Assembly: GCF_023278565.1 (NCBI RefSeq)
Contig: NC_064675.1
Span: forward strand, 2,170,001 to 2,234,000
Reading direction: 5' to 3'
DNA length: 64,000 nt
DNA from: Colletotrichum lupini
Taxonomy: Eukaryota; Ascomycota; Sordariomycetes; Glomerellales; Glomerellaceae
Of this stretch, positions 50,603-63,275 are shown in pieces. The translations under genes were made by a program, and so were the position numbers. The notes beneath the pieces were generated by a model. It searched no databases and had not been told where the DNA came from. It saw only the letters and a list, made by a program, of their open reading frames with translations. Within the stretch, counting starts at the first letter, position 1, and each line of letters begins with the position of its first letter.

Positions 50603-51729
50603 AATATTAAATAATAACTTATTAAGTAATAAGCTCGAAGTACTTATATTATATTAATTTATTAACTAAAAGTAGCTTTTAATACGTCGTTTATTACTTA
50701 ATATTAAATAGATCCGTTATTTCCTAACTATACTATACTAAACTATTATATTAAATAGTAAATAGATTACTTAGACCGAGGGCTTATATTCGTATTATTA
50801 GATCTAACTATAGCTAAACTCTTTATTTTTATAGATAGGTTATTTATAAATAACGCTAATTATACTTTATAATTAGGTTATATTATTATCTTTATAAATA
50901 AAGAATAAACTAACGAGAGCTTTATAATTAATAATAATATTATTTACTATAGCTTTATAAAAAGTAAAAGGATTACCCGGAGCGTATTAGTATTAGAGGT
51001 TTATAAAATAATTATAGGTATTAACGTCGCTTATACTATTTTAACTACCCTAGACCTTATTATTAAATAACTTAACGTTTTAAAAATCCTTATTATAATT
51101 TATATAGATTTATACTTATTATATAAATACCTTATTAAACTAAGTATTACGAAAAAAAAGCGCTTTATAATAAATATTATAATACTTAAGTAATTATATA
51201 AACGCTACGAGCTCTATAAAATCCGTTAGATTAGTAATAACGATAACCTAACTAACGGGTTTATAAAGAGCATACTAAATAAGTCCTTCGAACGATTCGT
51301 TAGTAAAGGAATTATTATAATTAAAATAAAAAAATAAGTAATACGTAATTAAAATAGTAATATATTATAAGTAATAAGTTATTTAGCGAACGTATATGCC
51401 TCTCGGGCTTTAATTTAAAAAGAAATATACGTATTTAGGGTATAATTAGATTAATAAAAAGCTTTTTTTTAACTATATTAAATTCGACGATTTCTAAGGA
51501 GTTTAAGTATATAAATTATATATATTAAAAAATTAGGAAGTAATTAGAAAGAGGGGATATTAAAATTTCTATATAAATAATTATAATAGAAGCTATACTA
51601 AAATTTTAATATATAGCTTTAGGTACTTCTAAATAGGGAATTAACTATAAATTCTATTACTAGTTCTTACTAACGGGGGACCTAGCCCCTATTCTAACCT
51701 TTTTTATTATAAAAATAGAAGATTATTAA

Positions 51730-51954
51730 TATTAGATTACGAGGTAAAAAAGGGGCCTTATTAAGTAGTTAGGTAGGGGTAGTAGGTAGGTAGTCTAGGC
51801 CCGTGCAGACGGACCCTTCTACCTACCTATACCTACTGAGGGACCGCGGGCTCTGCCTACGATCTTCCCCTCCTATATACACGCAATAGACCTATACTGA
51901 CCTATTGACCTAGTCGCGACCAAAAGGTCTGACCTGCCTACGTGTATACTAACA
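51730..51954 (+). repeat. 3' LTR of element C
   Basis: 225 bp with reciprocal polarity: its inner start is RIPed (TATTAG for TGTTGG) and its outer end is intact (CTAACA). On the minus strand it supplies the premature stop to the ankyrin gene. Confidence 0.93.
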
Positions 51955-51959
51955 TACAT
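51955..51959. repeat. Target-site duplication of element C, right copy
   Basis: TACAT, the exact partner of 44519-44523. Confidence 0.93.
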
Positions 51960-53335
51960 AGTCGATGAAGTGGTGTTCGACCACGACTATTGGGTTGATC
52001 AACGTCAAGGCCCAAGTTGAGCAGCATCCTCAGCATATCGAGCATGTCCTTGGATCTGAATTCGGTATTGATTCGCCAGCATAATTCGTGAATCAAATTC
52101 TTGCCTTGGTAATCTGTGTCATGAACGTCCAGACCTAGACTCACGAGGAAATCCAAGGTGGAAGGACCAGGTTCCTGCCGACTGAAAGAGGCCCGAGGCC
52201 CATTCTGTGACCTGACTACCTCGTGTAGAAGGGACCTCCCCTCAAAGTCTCGAGTTTTCAATAAGGCACCCCTGTCTAGTAGCTTCATGATTGTGTCTTG
52301 CAGTTCAGTCTCTGAGCTGGAGGCCTTCCCTGAGACAGCCTGAAAGAGAATTGTTGCGCCATTCTTGTCTCTTGTATTGATATCCACGCCGGCTTGAATT
52401 ACCACGTCCAACAAGTCGAAGACTCGTGAGTTCCGAGAGAACATGGCGTCCAAGGGCGTTTGTCCAGATTTGTTTCTCAAAGTCAGGTCTGCGCCAGCGT
52501 GTAAGAGTGCTTCTATGACTTCGGGTTCTGCGTTGTAGGATTGCAAGGCAATGTGCAGAGGGCCATTGCCGGCATTATCAACAATGGTGCAGTCTGCGCC
52601 GTACTCGATGAGCTTGAGAGTCGTGTCTGTGTGGTAGTCGTCAAGCGAAATGAGAAGCGGCGTTTTCCCATTAGAAGTGGCCTTGCTATTGATATCGGCC
52701 TTACCGGTCTCTACGAGAAGAGACAGAGACTCTGCCATCACCTTCCCGTGAAGGGCAGTGCATCCATCGCTATTGACGGCATTGACATCGACGCCTGCGT
52801 CAAGCAGAATTCTCACCCATACGGGATTGCCGGTTGTTATGTGCAGCAGAGAATCACCAGAAGGAGACCGATCGTTAATGTCGGCCCCCTTCTCTATGAA
52901 TAACTCTAGCAGGCTCTTGAGCTTATCTGGCTCGGCATCTAGAGAATACCCTCTGCGACACTGTTCGAGAGCGGCGTACAAAGGTGTGATTCCAACAATT
53001 CGATTCCGATCAGTTTCATCACGAGACAGGAACATTCTCATGCGGCCCATCCCAGCAAATTCGTCATAAAACTCGCATCGGATTGTTGGGTCCGCTCCTT
53101 CATTGAGGAGGAGCTCGATGGTCTTGATTTGAGCACGCTGGCTTGCCATGAACAGAGGGGTTCCGCCATGGACCTTGCGATTGATATCAATCTCGGGAAG
53201 TTGGAGGATCCGTTGGACTAAATCGTGCCGGCCCGATCCAGCAGACCAGGCAAGAGCTCGATGGAGGGATTCTTCATCTTTGAGAAAAGGCAAAAATGCA
53301 TTCAGGGCCTCTAGATGTCCGTTCCTGCAAGCATA
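51955..53335 (-). pseudogene. Exon 2, first part: ankyrin repeats up to element C
   Basis: 460 codons of ankyrin repeats with no internal stop, from YACRNGH to RTPLHRLC. The frame crosses into the right LTR of element C and stops at TAG (51938-51940) after five foreign codons. If translated, the protein would keep the NACHT domain and about half of the repeats. Confidence 0.9.
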
Positions 53336-53409
53336 CTGCATTATCAAAAGGTCAGCGAAACGATCAACAGATATGTAAGCACGTAGTCAGCAAAGACGTG
53401 GTCACTCAC

Positions 53410-55334
53410 CATCAGGGGTGTATGTCCATCGATCGAGGTGCGTTTCCACACCGACGCCTAGGGTTTTCCCTTGTCTTCTCAGTCAAGGGATTCACACCAG
53501 CGCTAAGGAGGACTTTGACGACCTCGGGATAGTTTTTCGAAGCGGCCTCGTGCAACGGCTTGCGACCACTACTAGTCTCATCATGATCGGGATTTGCACC
53601 AGCGTCTATGAGGACCTGAATAACGCCGGCCATCCCATTCGTAGCAGCCCACCATAAGGGAGTCATTCCGTGAACGTCAACCGCGTCTATCTCAGTCTCG
53701 GGAGACAAAAGAAGATGTTTTGCGTATGCAGTGAGCCCATGCATTGCGGCGATATGGAGGGGCGTTATGCCAGATTTTGCATTACCGATTGTGAACCACT
53801 GAAGTTTAGTCCAAATGTCATGAGAATCCGGGCCACGCATGAGCTTGTCCAGTGCCACATTGATTCCGGTCTGATCATGGCCCGTGGCCGTTGATCTAGC
53901 AATATGGATATGCCAGTTATCCAACGCATAAGCTAAAAATGGATACCTGAGCTTCAGTTTGACAATTGGAGTGTCTTGTGCCTCTTTGCCTTCGCCGAAG
54001 ACCCCGGAGAGAAGATACGCCAGACATGCTGAGCCGAGGCAAGCATGCGTGTCTCCACAGCGAAGTACCGGGTAGCCGTTATCATATGATGATCTGGTCG
54101 TACCCTTGAGGTACTCTGTAAAGGAATGGTGGATCACACAGACGGTTTCGTCCGGCAAGATTTCTAAGAGAGGGCCACACGCAGCCCTAACAAGGTCTTT
54201 GGTGCCCCTCAAATCATGAGCCACATCGTTGTATGTGACGTCAATCATCTCAGCTATCTCGAGGAGCCTGAGAGGACGGGTCGCATGGGTAACCCACTGC
54301 AGAATCAAACGTTGAATCGCGTCGGGCACTCTTGATCTGCGGGAGTGTTCGTTGAGTAAGTCGGTGTACATCTGGTTCATGTCGGCTGGCAAAGAGGCGA
54401 GAACTGCCTTGACATCGGCCCCTGCCTCGAGGAAAGAGTCCATGGCCAACTTGGCATAAAGGAAGAGGCCATTAGCCCGACCTGGAATGGCCGCCTGGAT
54501 GAGTTGTCGATCATGGTCGGAGATACCTGAAACATTCAGCGCCTGTCGCACAAATGTCGAAACATCGGCATCGACTACGTTCTCTTGAAGACGAATCTGA
54601 TTGCATTTGGCATGTCGTAGAGGACCCTCAACGGCGGGAACCGGACGACTTGTGACGAGGACTTTCACTTTCGAAGGATTCCAGTTGCCAAGCTTGGCCA
54701 GTGCCTGTAGAAAGATATCGTTGCCACGATCCATTTCGTCGAGAGCATCAGCAATGCAGTAGACTCTGCCAGGCAGTCCCGAAAACGCCAGTCGAAGATC
54801 GTCCCACAGGTCTTGCATCGACATAGTGGCGAGTAATCGAGTTTTGTCGCTATACTTCTCCTTCACCACATACCCTTTCAAACGCTTCTGGAGTGGTGGG
54901 CTGTATGCCAAGACCTGGTCAAGCCAATCCCTGAGAAGTGCAGCCGGTTCATGGTTCGCGTCAATGATTTGTCGAAAGAAAAAATACAGTACCGGGCTCC
55001 CATCGTTGTTATCCGAGAGTTCCTTGATGATCTTCGAAGCCAACACCGACTTTCCAGACCCTGGGATCCCTTTGACCCATAGCAGACCGGTATCTTCGCT
55101 TTGTAGCCATTGCTTGTAAGAGTGGCTGGCCGTCAGCCAATCTCCTGTGCCTTGGATGTGCGAACCAATGTGCTTGCGGTACTCGCTGCTTTCGAAGTCG
55201 TATGAAGTGGGTTTCAGCCAGGCTCTGAGTTTCTGGATAACTTCAGGAGACTCGGGGAGAATTTGTTCGGGATTGTAGTTGCTGACATCGTCGCGGTCGA
55301 TAATCACAGCATCATCTTCGCTTTGGGAAGACAT
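53410..55334 (-). pseudogene. Exon 1 of the NACHT-ankyrin gene (NACHT domain and first ankyrin repeats)
   Basis: ATG 55334 opens 640 codons ending in TGA at 53412-53414, just before the GTGAGT donor. The NACHT core is complete: GIPGSGKS, CIADALDEMD and LVTSRP. The first ankyrin repeats include ITPLHIAAMHG, MTPLWWAATNG and RKPLHEAASKN. In the ATG frame the end reads CGNAPRS and then runs into a stop. In another frame the same stretch reads DGHTPLM, which splices exactly to YACRNGHLEAL of exon 2. The switch needs one added nucleotide around 53415-53460, so this is a frame break or a sequencing error. Confidence 0.85.
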
Positions 55335-56464
55335 CGCTTATTGGCGACGGAATGATTCCGAAGAACCTGCCTGACCTGAGAAAGCAGTGAGCCGAGGACA
55401 GATTCGAGAAGGTGATACTGATGTAGATGAGGGGAAACTTGATGACGAGATGATATACTGATCATCTAGCAACGCTGAACAAGGGCTAATGTGTAATCAA
55501 ATAGAGAATTGCTGAGATTCTTATGACTCACATCATCGAATAAGGCGACCAGGCAGCTGCATATCAACCGGATTGAGCTGTTGCCTGCGTGTATACTCCC
55601 TTAGTAAGCGGGTTAACCAAGGCGGCTGCTCCCCGTAAGCTGTTGGTTCCACCACGGTTGCCTGGTGGGATCAGCAACAATGGAAAGCAACGCCTTGGCT
55701 GCAGCCTTCCGATATTGTTAGACACAGCGATTGTTGTGTGAGGGGGAATGGGCTGATGGGTCGCAACTGTCTTGCCGCAATTGGAAAGTTGAAGTACCTA
55801 GTTGACTTATTTCTTCGTGTTCTATCTCACACATAGTAGGTAAGCATGGATGGCATCTGAATCATTTCCAATCCGATTTTGTACTGGAGACTGGCCATAT
55901 CTTCCCCAAAGGAAAGTCCAAAAGCCAAACAGAAGGTGGAACAAATTCATGAACAGGACTTGAAGACCGTTTCATCGGGGTCAAGGGACTTCTTGAGAAA
56001 CATGGAGCGTGGAGACTGCCGAGCCTACGTGATACTTCAACAGAAGACACTGGCCCTACCTACGGGGGAGGGCGGGGGGGAGGGACTTCAACAGATCCCA
56101 TCCAGGGTGTGTGTATGGTGTTCCTAAGGGTCATATGCACCTACCGGAAAGAGTATATTGCAGCCCTGCATTTAGAACCAATTGACCTCAATACATTGTG
56201 GCTTCCTCTTCCATGTTTTTCTTTTCAAGATGCTCTTCCTCTGAACATATATGCACACTCTTAACGTCAGAGTAAAAGAGATTGAGAACAGATATTTGAG
56301 CAAAATAGAGGAAAACAAAAAGACCTTGAGCAAAATTACTACTCGAGGACTTGTACAGACAACAAGCATACTGCTTACATAAGGGTATAGTCCTAACAGA
56401 GTTTGCTCATACGAAAGAGGTACGGGTCAATGTTAAAACCACCCCCCCCCCCCTTTCCCTCCCC
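55335..56464. other. Upstream region of the NACHT-ankyrin gene up to element A2
   Basis: 1.1 kb of normal composition that should contain the promoter of the leftward NACHT-ankyrin gene. Frames of 60-80 codons have no motif. It ends in a pyrimidine tract with a run of 12 C at 56442-56453, next to the LTR of A2. Confidence 0.55.
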
Positions 56465-56669
56465 TGTTATCGGATTGGAAGTCTAATTCGACCGCGGCAT
56501 ATAGCCGACTGCGCAGGGGCCAATTAGGGGCCCTATTTACGATTATCGTAGCTAGCCTAACTTACGGTTAGAACCTCCTTTTTATACTTATACAAATATT
56601 TATATAGTTTAATTAATCTCTTCGTTACCTATAGTTCGAACTAACTACCTTATTATAGGGATATTAATA
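56465..56669 (+). repeat. 5' LTR of element A2
   Basis: 205 bp, starting TGTTATCGG and ending GATATTAATA (the RIPed form of GATACTAACA). TGTTA/TAACA would be the terminal inverted repeat. Confidence 0.92.
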
Positions 56670-59600
56670 TTAATTAGTAATTAAATTCTATTATTGTAAA
56701 TTGGTAAGGTATCTCGCTACGTAAAAGAGACGACTTTTTAATACCGTACGGAATAAGAGACTCGTACTAATTAACCTTACGAAAATAAATAAAAAAAGAG
56801 GTAATTCTTAAATACTGTACGGAATTAAGTAATCGTAGCCCTTTATTATTTATAAGAGGTCGACGTTTATTATATTAAACTACGTTAATTAATAGAACTA
56901 CTTAAGCGACTAGTTTTTTTATTTTTACCCCGAGTAGCTTTTTTACTAAATAACTTTTTTTATAGCTAGCCCGCAATTAGAAATTAACTAGTTAAATTAG
57001 TAAAAGGAAATACTTACGTAACGACTACTTACCTAATTAATTAGCGCAACGAACGAGCTTAATAATACGGTATAAAAAAGTACTATACGATTAAAAAAGG
57101 GGATCTTTAAATATAAATATTTTTACTTAGTAGCGAAGGTAACCCTATAAGAGTTATTAAGCTAAGAGATTTATAATATATAGAAAAGTTTATTATTACG
57201 GGGATCTTATAAGTACGCCCTTAAGCCCGCGATTTAAATAACTTTTTTATAGCTCCCTTAACTACCCCCCGGGTATTACTTAGGAATATAGTATAGGGGA
57301 CGGTTTAATAAAAGAGGAGGGGATTTAGAGGTCCTAATAATATTGAGTTAAGAATATTACGGATCTCGGAGATTAACTTAAAAAGAAGGCGGCTACCCTA
57401 AAATAGTCCTACGACCTCTCGCTAGAGTTATTATTAACTTAAGAAAAAGCTAAAAAAACGAGGATCTAAAAGAAAAGAAAAGAATCCTTTAGAGGGCCGC
57501 TAAAGGGCTTTTTTTTATACTAGCTCTCGGCGCGAGATTACTAATTTTGAGAAATCGGTAACTAGTAAAGATCCTAAGACTAATTACTATATTTTATTAC
57601 GGTAATATAAACGTCTACCGCTACTATTATTAAAAAAAACTACTAAAACCTACCCTTTTATACTAAATAAAAAAGAGGATCTTAGTAGGTACGATAGCTA
57701 GCGATTTAAAAGGGTAGTAGTAATCGTTAAAAATAATAAAAACGAGAGTAGTAGCGAGATAGTAAGAGAAAGCGGGAATCTCTTAGACCTTAATAAATTC
57801 GTTAGGTAGTAAAAGCACGGATTTATTACGACTAGTACGCGGATTAAATATATCTTTATTAAAATTAAATATACTAATAATTATTAATATAAGTATAAGC
57901 TAGAGTACGACCCTTAGCGAGTTAAGGTAAAAAAGAAGAGGACGAAACCCGATCCTAAATAAAATCCTAATCCTTTATAAATAAGTAAATATTAACCCGG
58001 ATTATTAAGGAACGTAAATATATAAAATCGTAAATTAGCCTAACGGCGAGCAAATTAACGCGGTATTAATCTATTTAACTAAGGTTTATAAGAAAAAGGG
58101 GCTATAGGGGTAACCTTTATTTTATAAAATCGTAAACGACCTTAGCTACTAGCTAGATAAATAGTTCGCGAGCGTAAGCCTAAGAATCGTAAAAGTAGTT
58201 AATAAATTCTTTTATAAGCGAGGGGTATTACTAATATAACTATAATTATAAAAACTATATAAAATACTAATAGCGATAATTATAAAAGAGGAATTCGTAC
58301 TATAGAACTAAGCATAGGTTAATAAAGCGTATAATCGCTTTTACGAATTTAAAAAAAGGGTAAACGACCTAAATTTCCTCCCTATAATTACTAACGGAAA
58401 TTTATTATTATAAAAGGATATATCGGGGTAAAATATAGTATTAGAAGTATAATAATCGATAATTCCGCTTATTTTGATTTATAACTTATTACCGCTATTA
58501 ATACGAAATTCGGCGCCGATTAGCTAATAAAAAAAGAAGTAAACGACCCGAAGTTATTAATAATACGTAGCGACGTAGGGATCGTATATAAATACTAAAA
58601 ATCTAGTAGCAAATACGAGGTAATTTATAAACTTTAAAAAGATCTTTTTAAAAAAGAAATTATACTCTGGGGGGAAGTATAAGGTCTTATAAAAAACCCT
58701 AACGATATTTTATAATTATTATAAAAAAGTCGGAATTAGGGAATACTAGTACTATTTAGTAATTAATATCGTACTTATAAGCAAAGCTTCTAATTATTAC
58801 TACGAAGCGGTACGTAATCTCGATCGAAACGACTTTTTTAGTATAATTAACGTAATCCGAAGCCGCTTCGAGACCTATAATAAAAACCTAGAGCTCCTAT
58901 TTAAGCTACGAGCGATTTTTTTTATATTTATAGCTAGGATAATAGAGGGTAAATCGTAAGTAAAGATCCTTAAAGGGCTTATCGATCGAATTAATAAGCT
59001 AGTAAAAACCTAGCTAAATAAGGGGATAAACGAGTAAAAAGTCGGATATTTTTATATTATAATCTAGCGTATACTAGAGGTAAAAATAACCTTATACTAG
59101 GTACCCGAAAACTATAAAACGCTCTACTTAAAGCTAAGATCTAGTTTTAATATTAAAATAAAAATACTGCGCTAAACCTATTTCTAAGTATATAACGGCC
59201 CTTATTAATAATATTAGGTCGATCGAACGTATAATAAGAAAGGAAAAGAGGCTAAATACGGTAATTGCTAATAAGGAGGCTAAAATTCGTTAAATAAGTA
59301 GAGATTTAACTTACGGGTAGGGTAATAAAAGAAGTAATACTATATTTATAAAAAAAATAGATATTAGTTAAGTAATTACTTTAAAGAAGAGCGTGCTAAA
59401 TTATATGAATAATATAAAAAGTCGAGGGTAATAGATAGTAAAACTAGCCCTCGTTAGTTTAACTAATTCCTCGTTATATATAAGGGCAGATCCGGGGGTA
59501 CGGAACCTAATAATAGTAGCTAAAATAGCGGCTTAAAATATATACTCCTTATAGGAGATTTAGAAAATAAGGAAGATCTTACCCCCTATACTAACGAATT

Positions 59601-62600
59601 AAATTATAACGAAATCGACGATATTAACTACTCTTTTTTCGCCCCGTTAGCCTTTAGAGGATATACGAGGCTAAATAAATAGAGGGTAGCGGAAGCTCTT
59701 AATAAGTAAGCTTTTATTTATAAATAGTAAGGGAAGGTCCCTTAAATAACGGATATAGAGGTAGCCGAAAGGGCGAATTTAATAATACTAAAGCCCATTC
59801 TCTTAATAAGTAAGGAGAAGACGCTATCTCTCTTAATATTTAAAAAAAAAGAATATAGTATTAAATAAATCTAGGGGTAGCTAGAGGGGTCCTTTTTATA
59901 TTACTTAGATTACTTAAATACTAAGCTTATATAAGTATTCTACGCGAGTAAAAAGTACGGCCTAAATAATTTCTATAAGATTATCCTAAATACTAGGGTA
60001 TTATAATAGTTAATAAGAGGAAAAGGGTAATTTTAAGCGCTATAGAAAATCGTACTAATAATATTTAATACGTTAATAGCGGGTATTACGAAGATTAGCT
60101 TCGGCTTAGGTAAGGAAATCGTCGCCCTAAGTATAATAAAAATAGAGACGTACTTCGGAACGATAACTTTCTATATCCTACTTATTAATACCCTATTTCT
60201 CCTATATTTAAAAAATATAGATCGACTAAGTATTATATTTAATAATACGAGGAATAAAATCTCTAGCCGTAAGCACTTCGAAATAGTTAAACGACGATAG
60301 GGGTACGCGTTTATAAAGCTTATTAACGATACGAAGTCGATTAATTACTTAACGAAAAGTAAGCTTAGACGACTATACTAGAGATTTAGCTACCCGTTAG
60401 TCGCGAGGCTATATAACTTCTTAAAGTATTTAGGTAATAATAATATTAAAATAGGGGCACTAGAGTAGTTAATAAAAGTATATTATTAATACTAAATAAA
60501 TACGCAGAGCTTATATAAATTTAAATTTAAATTACGTAATAAGCTTAATTTTAATTAGGAGATCGTCGTTAATATCTTCTACTTAAATAGTCAACCGGTC
60601 CTATATATAATCGACGAGGCTATATTATTCTAAATAGGGTAATTCTTACGGGATCTATAAATAAAAATAATATAAGTAGCTTTATAAAAAAGCTAGATCG
60701 ATATATACTAGGGATTGCTAAATAGTATTAGAATCGACGCTAGTATTAGTTTTAAGTTAGTAAAATTTAAAAAAAATGCGACGGCCTACGGTATATAGTT
60801 AAAAGTCGTGCCCGTTAAAGCGTATTATAATATTAAAAAAGTAAAAAGGGCGCACTAATAGTTAAAAAGAGCGTTTAAAATTATTAAAGAGGAAAATCCC
60901 GATTCTAATAACGACGAATACCTCTAAACGGCACTTAAATATTATAACGATACTATAAGGCCTAACGGGCTTATACCGACGCTTTTAATATTTAGAATAT
61001 ATTTAAGAACGACCTTAGCCTCGCTACTATTATTAAACGTAAGTTAGCGAGCTTAAGTAGTTAAAAAAGTAATACGGGTACTGCGCGAGGTAAGTATAAA
61101 AAAGTAAGTTAATAAGGTAATTACTACGTACAATAGGCCTAATATAGGGGTTAATTTAGATATACCCCTAAATTTAGATATACGAGTATAGTGCGAAATT
61201 ACTTAATAATAAGCTAGGTTATATAAATTAATTTCCGTTAATAAGCGTTCTTACGTAGTTATGAGAGATCGTAATTAGCTACTCGAGGTATTAATTACGG
61301 TAGTTAGACTATATTATATAGATCCTATCGAGGTAATTTCTAGCTTATAAAAAGAAAAAGAGCTAGGGGAAGCTATATAACCCGTAGTAGAGGCATAAGA
61401 AATCATCCTTAATAAAATTATTATAGTAGTATTAATAAACGACGAGGAAGAGGAAATTGCTAAAAGGGTACTAATACTACTAGCAAGACGTCGCGGGAGA
61501 CTACGATAGTAAGCACTAACGTAGCAATTTATTACTAACGACAAGGTAATTAATACCTTTTATATAGTAAAAGAGAAAGCCGATTTCGAGCTAGTAGTTA
61601 AACTACGTAAAAAAGGCGTAATTATAATTATTAAAAAGCCGTATAAGGGATTAGATCTTATTAAAGTAAATACTTTGCGTAATTAAGGGGTCTATTAATT
61701 TATCCTCTACGATCTAGAAAAGTATATAAACCTCCGTATATTTAAATCGTAAATAGTTTATAAAATTAAAAAAAAAGGAATACCCTAACCGTATAAGAAG
61801 TCTAAATACGTAATTTAGGGGTACGGTAACGTTAAAAAAGTAACGCTACTTATATAATTACTTACTATATAGCGCTATAGCTAATAATTAATAATAGTAC
61901 TAATAGTATTATTACGGAAGAAGGGATACGAGATTTAGAGCCGTAATATTACCTAGGCATATACCTAATTAACTATAGGGCTTATAAGGAAAATCCTAGC
62001 CTATTTACTAAAGGAAATAGCTAGTAAGTACCTAGAAAGCACGATTATTAAAGTACTTAAGCTACTATATAAGCTCGTAAAATCGGGTACTTATTAATAA
62101 GCTACTTACTACGATTTTTATATTAATTAACTATTAATAGTTACCTCTATATACGACCCGTACTTACTAATCGCGGAGTACGAAGGTAACTAATTTAGGA
62201 TCGTTAGAATATAGACCGACGATATATTAAGCCTATTTAATATTAACTTTATAAAGAAGGAGGATAAGGAGCTTTAAAAAGCGGGCTTTATAACGAAGCT
62301 AAAAAAGGTCCTTATAATAAATACCCCCCTAGTATTTAACGGTAGGATTCTTATAATTAAAAGGGAAACCGTCGTTTTTTAATAAAAGGGGTAGGGTAAG
62401 AAGATTAACCTCGTTAACCCGAACGTAATTAATATTAAAAAGTAATATAAGGCTAAGCTTGCGCAAGGGGTATATATTATAAGTATTTATTAACCCGAGG
62501 TAACTTTTAATTATATTAAAGTAGCGTAGGCTATAAATCTAATTAAACGAGACGTTAAAGTATTTAATAAGCGGCTTAAGTAGTAATAAACGAATCTCGA

Positions 62601-63275
62601 TCGAGGTCTCGTCTATTACCTAATTAACTTTATAATTAGTAAGCTCTACGTTTTTATTAATAGGTTATTTACGAATAATAACGACCTTACTTCGTAATTA
62701 GGGTATATTATTATCCTAGCTAACGAGAGTATAGGCAAGAGCGAATTTACTATATATAGTAATATAATCTACTACTCGTTAATTAAAAATAAGCGGGTAA
62801 TAAGAAGTATATTAATATTAGAGGTTTATAGTATAATTAACGGCGTTAACTTCTCTTACGCAATTTTAATAACGCTAAGGAAGATTACCGATCGAATTAG
62901 CCTTCTACTTATTCTAACGGTTATTTATACCGATTCTTACTTACTATACGAATACCTCGTTAAATTAGGAACAACGAAAGAAAAAAGGCTTATAATTAAT
63001 ATTATAACCCTTAGGTAATTATATAAAAGGCGCGAGATATTTAAGATCCGTTAGATTAATAATAAAGATAACCTCGTAGACGCTTTTATAAAAGTAGTAC
63101 TAAATAAAGGATTAGAATAATTCGTAAGTAATAGAAAAGTTATTATATAAATAGAGGGATAGGTTATACGAAAAGAGAAGAGAAAAGGGGGAAAAGGAGA
63201 CGACTTAGTAAACGGGCCCGAGGTCGAATTATACCTCTAACCGTAGTAGTTAAATTAATAAAAAAAAGAGAAAGT

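Larger units (their letters stand above)
44524..51954 (+). mobile_element. Ty1/Copia LTR retrotransposon C, inserted in the NACHT-ankyrin gene
   Basis: 7,431 bp with 225-bp LTRs (44524-44748 and 51730-51954) that start TGTTGG and end CTAACA where unmutated. It reads on the plus strand. Degenerate integrase is legible near 48340-48570 (a VPIEAYNNINKAKKYY segment, the RIPed form of the Copia motif PVEAHxSIGxVERYH). RNase H is legible near 50830-51310 (a LGYIII segment and KIR-ISNNDNL). Integrase before RNase H means Copia. The interior is saturated with stops and nearly free of CA/TG. The first 18 bases after the left LTR are identical to those in element A2, so the two families may share a primer-binding site. 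The element is interrupted at 50089-50602. Confidence 0.92.
41433..55334 (-). pseudogene. NACHT-ankyrin STAND (NLR-like) gene, split by element C and frame-broken
   Basis: One ancestral gene read leftwards. Exon 1 is 55334-53410, a 74-bp intron 53409-53336 (GTGAGT, GCTGAC, TGCAG) follows, and exon 2 continues from 53335. Element C interrupts exon 2 at 51954/44524, and coding resumes at 44518 and ends at 41433. Without the element and one TACAT copy the ankyrin frame runs straight through. Restoring one nucleotide near the exon 1 end gives about 2,131 codons. Domain order: N-terminal segment, NACHT NTPase (Walker A GIPGSGKS at residue 89, Walker B near 195, TSRP near 230), a winged-helix-like region, then ankyrin repeats from about residue 525 to the end. 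Intact proteins of this class are candidate immune or incompatibility receptors. As it stands, only a truncated product ending in the right LTR could be made. Confidence 0.9.

Noticed and set aside
56442..56453. Run of 12 C next to element A2
   Set aside because: A simple homopolymer in a pyrimidine tract. It has no clear function and may vary in length through sequencing error.
61314..61544. 76-codon minus-strand frame in element A2
   Set aside because: It is a chance Ser/Ile-rich frame in AT-rich RIPed sequence, antisense to the element.
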